A stretch of DNA of 64,000 bases from Actinostola sp. cb2023 (lineage: Eukaryota; Cnidaria; Anthozoa; Actiniaria; Actinostolidae): NCBI GenBank assembly GCA_033675265.1, contig JAUJYZ010001369.1:302913-366912 (forward strand), written 5' to 3'. The position numbers and the translations under genes are program-made. Under the pieces are notes generated by a model. The model was not told the DNA's origin, did no database searches, and saw only the letters and a program-made list of their open reading frames with translations. Positions 62,494 to 64,000 of the stretch are shown here, piece by piece (position 1 is the first letter of the stretch; each line of letters opens with the position of its first letter).

Positions 62494-64000
62494 GGGAAAA
62501 GAAAAAGGTACAATGTTTTAAAGCGGGCCCCCTGCCTATCCAATTTTGTCTATGTAGTGTGAACAGTTGCAGGATTTGATACTTTGTGATTTGGGCCTTT
62601 GCATTCTGTGAGTTTATAAGGGTTTGAAATCTCGAAATGCAAATGATATTTTAATTATTACAAACGGATTTTTTCCATCTCTATAGTTACGGGTTGCTTT
62701 GTTTGTCATGCGTCAGGCTTTCTTGGCGTTTGTAAAACACAGCTTTTCACATCTCCTGTAAGATGTGTCAGTGACCCGAAAGCTTGAGAACTAACTTAAC
62801 AAAATGTTTAAAAAATACATAAACGTATGTATGCTATCTCCGCTCCCTGATATTGTTAGCAAATAGCACACTGATACATCTGTTGATCGTGCAGTGGGTA
62901 CGATCGTGGCCCCCCAGTGGTGTACACGTTGAGATTTGGTAAACGCCTTGAGACATTTACCCCCTACCGTGCAAGGGAGGCTTTCATCACGGAAAGCCGA
63001 CACACTGAGCCACAAGCCGTACTTTCAAACTTTTAAAAAGTCGCGTTGGACTTAGGATATTTGACGACCTCGCCCCATATACCTACTGCGGAAGGAGACT
63101 ACTATACCCCCCTTGTCCAAAAGAAAAATTGGTCGAGACTGATAGATGAAACGTGCTATTGGCCTAACCAAATCTGAACTCGATCCTTCATCAAACGTGA
63201 GGACAATGTCGAATATGTGTTCAAAAATACCATCACAGTAAGAAACACTTTTTTTATCAATCGAAGCATTAATATAACCTTTGACATAAGCATGCCGCTT
63301 CAAACATTATGTAAAAGAGCTTATAAAAACATCATCCCAGATGTTGTATGTGCATGTTGTCATTATAAAACCATTAGAAAATTTTCTGTTGTCTTGCAAA
63401 AGACTTTTTAGCAGATACTTGTTTTTAATCTTTGAATCTTTTTTACTATTTGCCCAATTTCTGGTTTGATTGACAGTTAGTACCCTAACAATGATCGGTT
63501 TCGCATAGCAACCTTGTTCTTCTGAAGGGCGTTACGGTATGTCAACATCAATGAAAACGTCTAGTTACTTCTTCTAGCTAGTACAGTGGTCGGTCCAGCC
63601 GATTTCAGTCCTACTAGGACCCTATCAGTGTTAGGAAGGATTGAGCGATGGGGTGAGGGGAGGGGAAGGTACAAACTTTCGTCGTTGTTGTGCTGCAGAT
63701 TCATCCGGTCACGTCCAACCTCTCATTCAGATATTCTGTGTTCCAATAATTGAATGCCCATTGAGAAACCAGTCGAAATTTTTATATCCATCCGTTGTTC
63801 TCATTTTAACACGTTTATATCCCCCAGTTTTTTTTTTTTTTTTATTGGACTCTACTGACTCCAGGGATTTTAACTTTTTGAGATTTCTCGGCTGATTTCC
63901 GGCCGAGAAGCTGACGGAGAGGAAAATGGACATTGATAAAAGTTCGGAACCTTAATACTCAAGCCTGGCAAAACTTTTATGTCCCGCGTGAACTTCGAAT
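62494..64000. other. No gene recognised
   Basis: Short frames only, for example 62791-63015 minus and 63217-63411 plus, with no domain or splice support. A T run lies at about 63829-63843. Confidence 0.35.

Noticed and set aside
62800..63020. tRNA-like or SINE head (GGCTTGTGGCTCAGTG on the minus strand)
   Set aside because: An A-box-like stretch is present but no matching B box or cloverleaf could be drawn.

Overview
This window is eukaryotic nuclear DNA from an animal, probably a marine invertebrate. It holds spliced genes with GT..AG introns, a clear MAPKAPK5 (MK5/PRAK) orthologue, dense fold-back and TA- or TTAA-flanked transposon relics, and very large tandem repeats. The repeat style (poly-G capped palindromes, CAGT-ended miniature elements, TAA/TAT tracts) resembles cnidarian or sponge genomes, but that is an impression from memory and the phylum is not settled. 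There are no operons, CRISPR arrays, rRNA or convincing tRNA genes.

Layout. 1-3.4 kb: gene-free, with two AAT microsatellites and a poly-C repeat. 3.4-13.96 kb: one continuous satellite of 64-65 bp units. 14-15.45 kb: miniature-element pieces and a 97-bp minisatellite. 15.47-23.79 kb, minus strand: a six-exon gene of 335 codons whose C-terminus looks like PRR11. Its fourth intron holds a 2.9 kb array of 50-bp units. 24.38-38.56 kb, plus strand: a complete 14-exon MAPKAPK5 gene of 481 codons, head-to-head with the PRR11-like gene across 590 bp. 39-44 kb: repeats, a LINE reverse-transcriptase relic and fold-back elements. 44.3-45.2 kb, minus strand: an intronless 299-residue protein with a TRAF-like zinc motif and a coiled coil. 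46.9-64 kb: mostly nested or fold-back mobile elements, with a broken DUF229 (sulfatase-like) gene on the minus strand at about 51.3-53.7 kb.

The two main genes were rebuilt from splice sites with every phase matching. In the kinase, the glycine loop, K51, HRD (D148), DFG and the LxTP activation threonine (T182) sit at the residue numbers I recall for human MK5.

The most unusual observation concerns the MAPKAPK5 gene. Minisatellites have grown out of, or directly against, four of its exon-intron junctions. Exon 6 and exon 12 donors are each copied many times downstream. The exon 9 acceptor, with the first 42 exon bases, is copied six times upstream. A 137-bp array abuts the exon 8 acceptor. 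The gene therefore presents dozens of decoy splice sites. Intron 10 is a 3 kb trinucleotide tract that stays open in the reading frame of exon 10. Elsewhere, several fold-back elements are inserted inside one another, and one such stack interrupts the DUF229 relic with an 11-bp flanking duplication.
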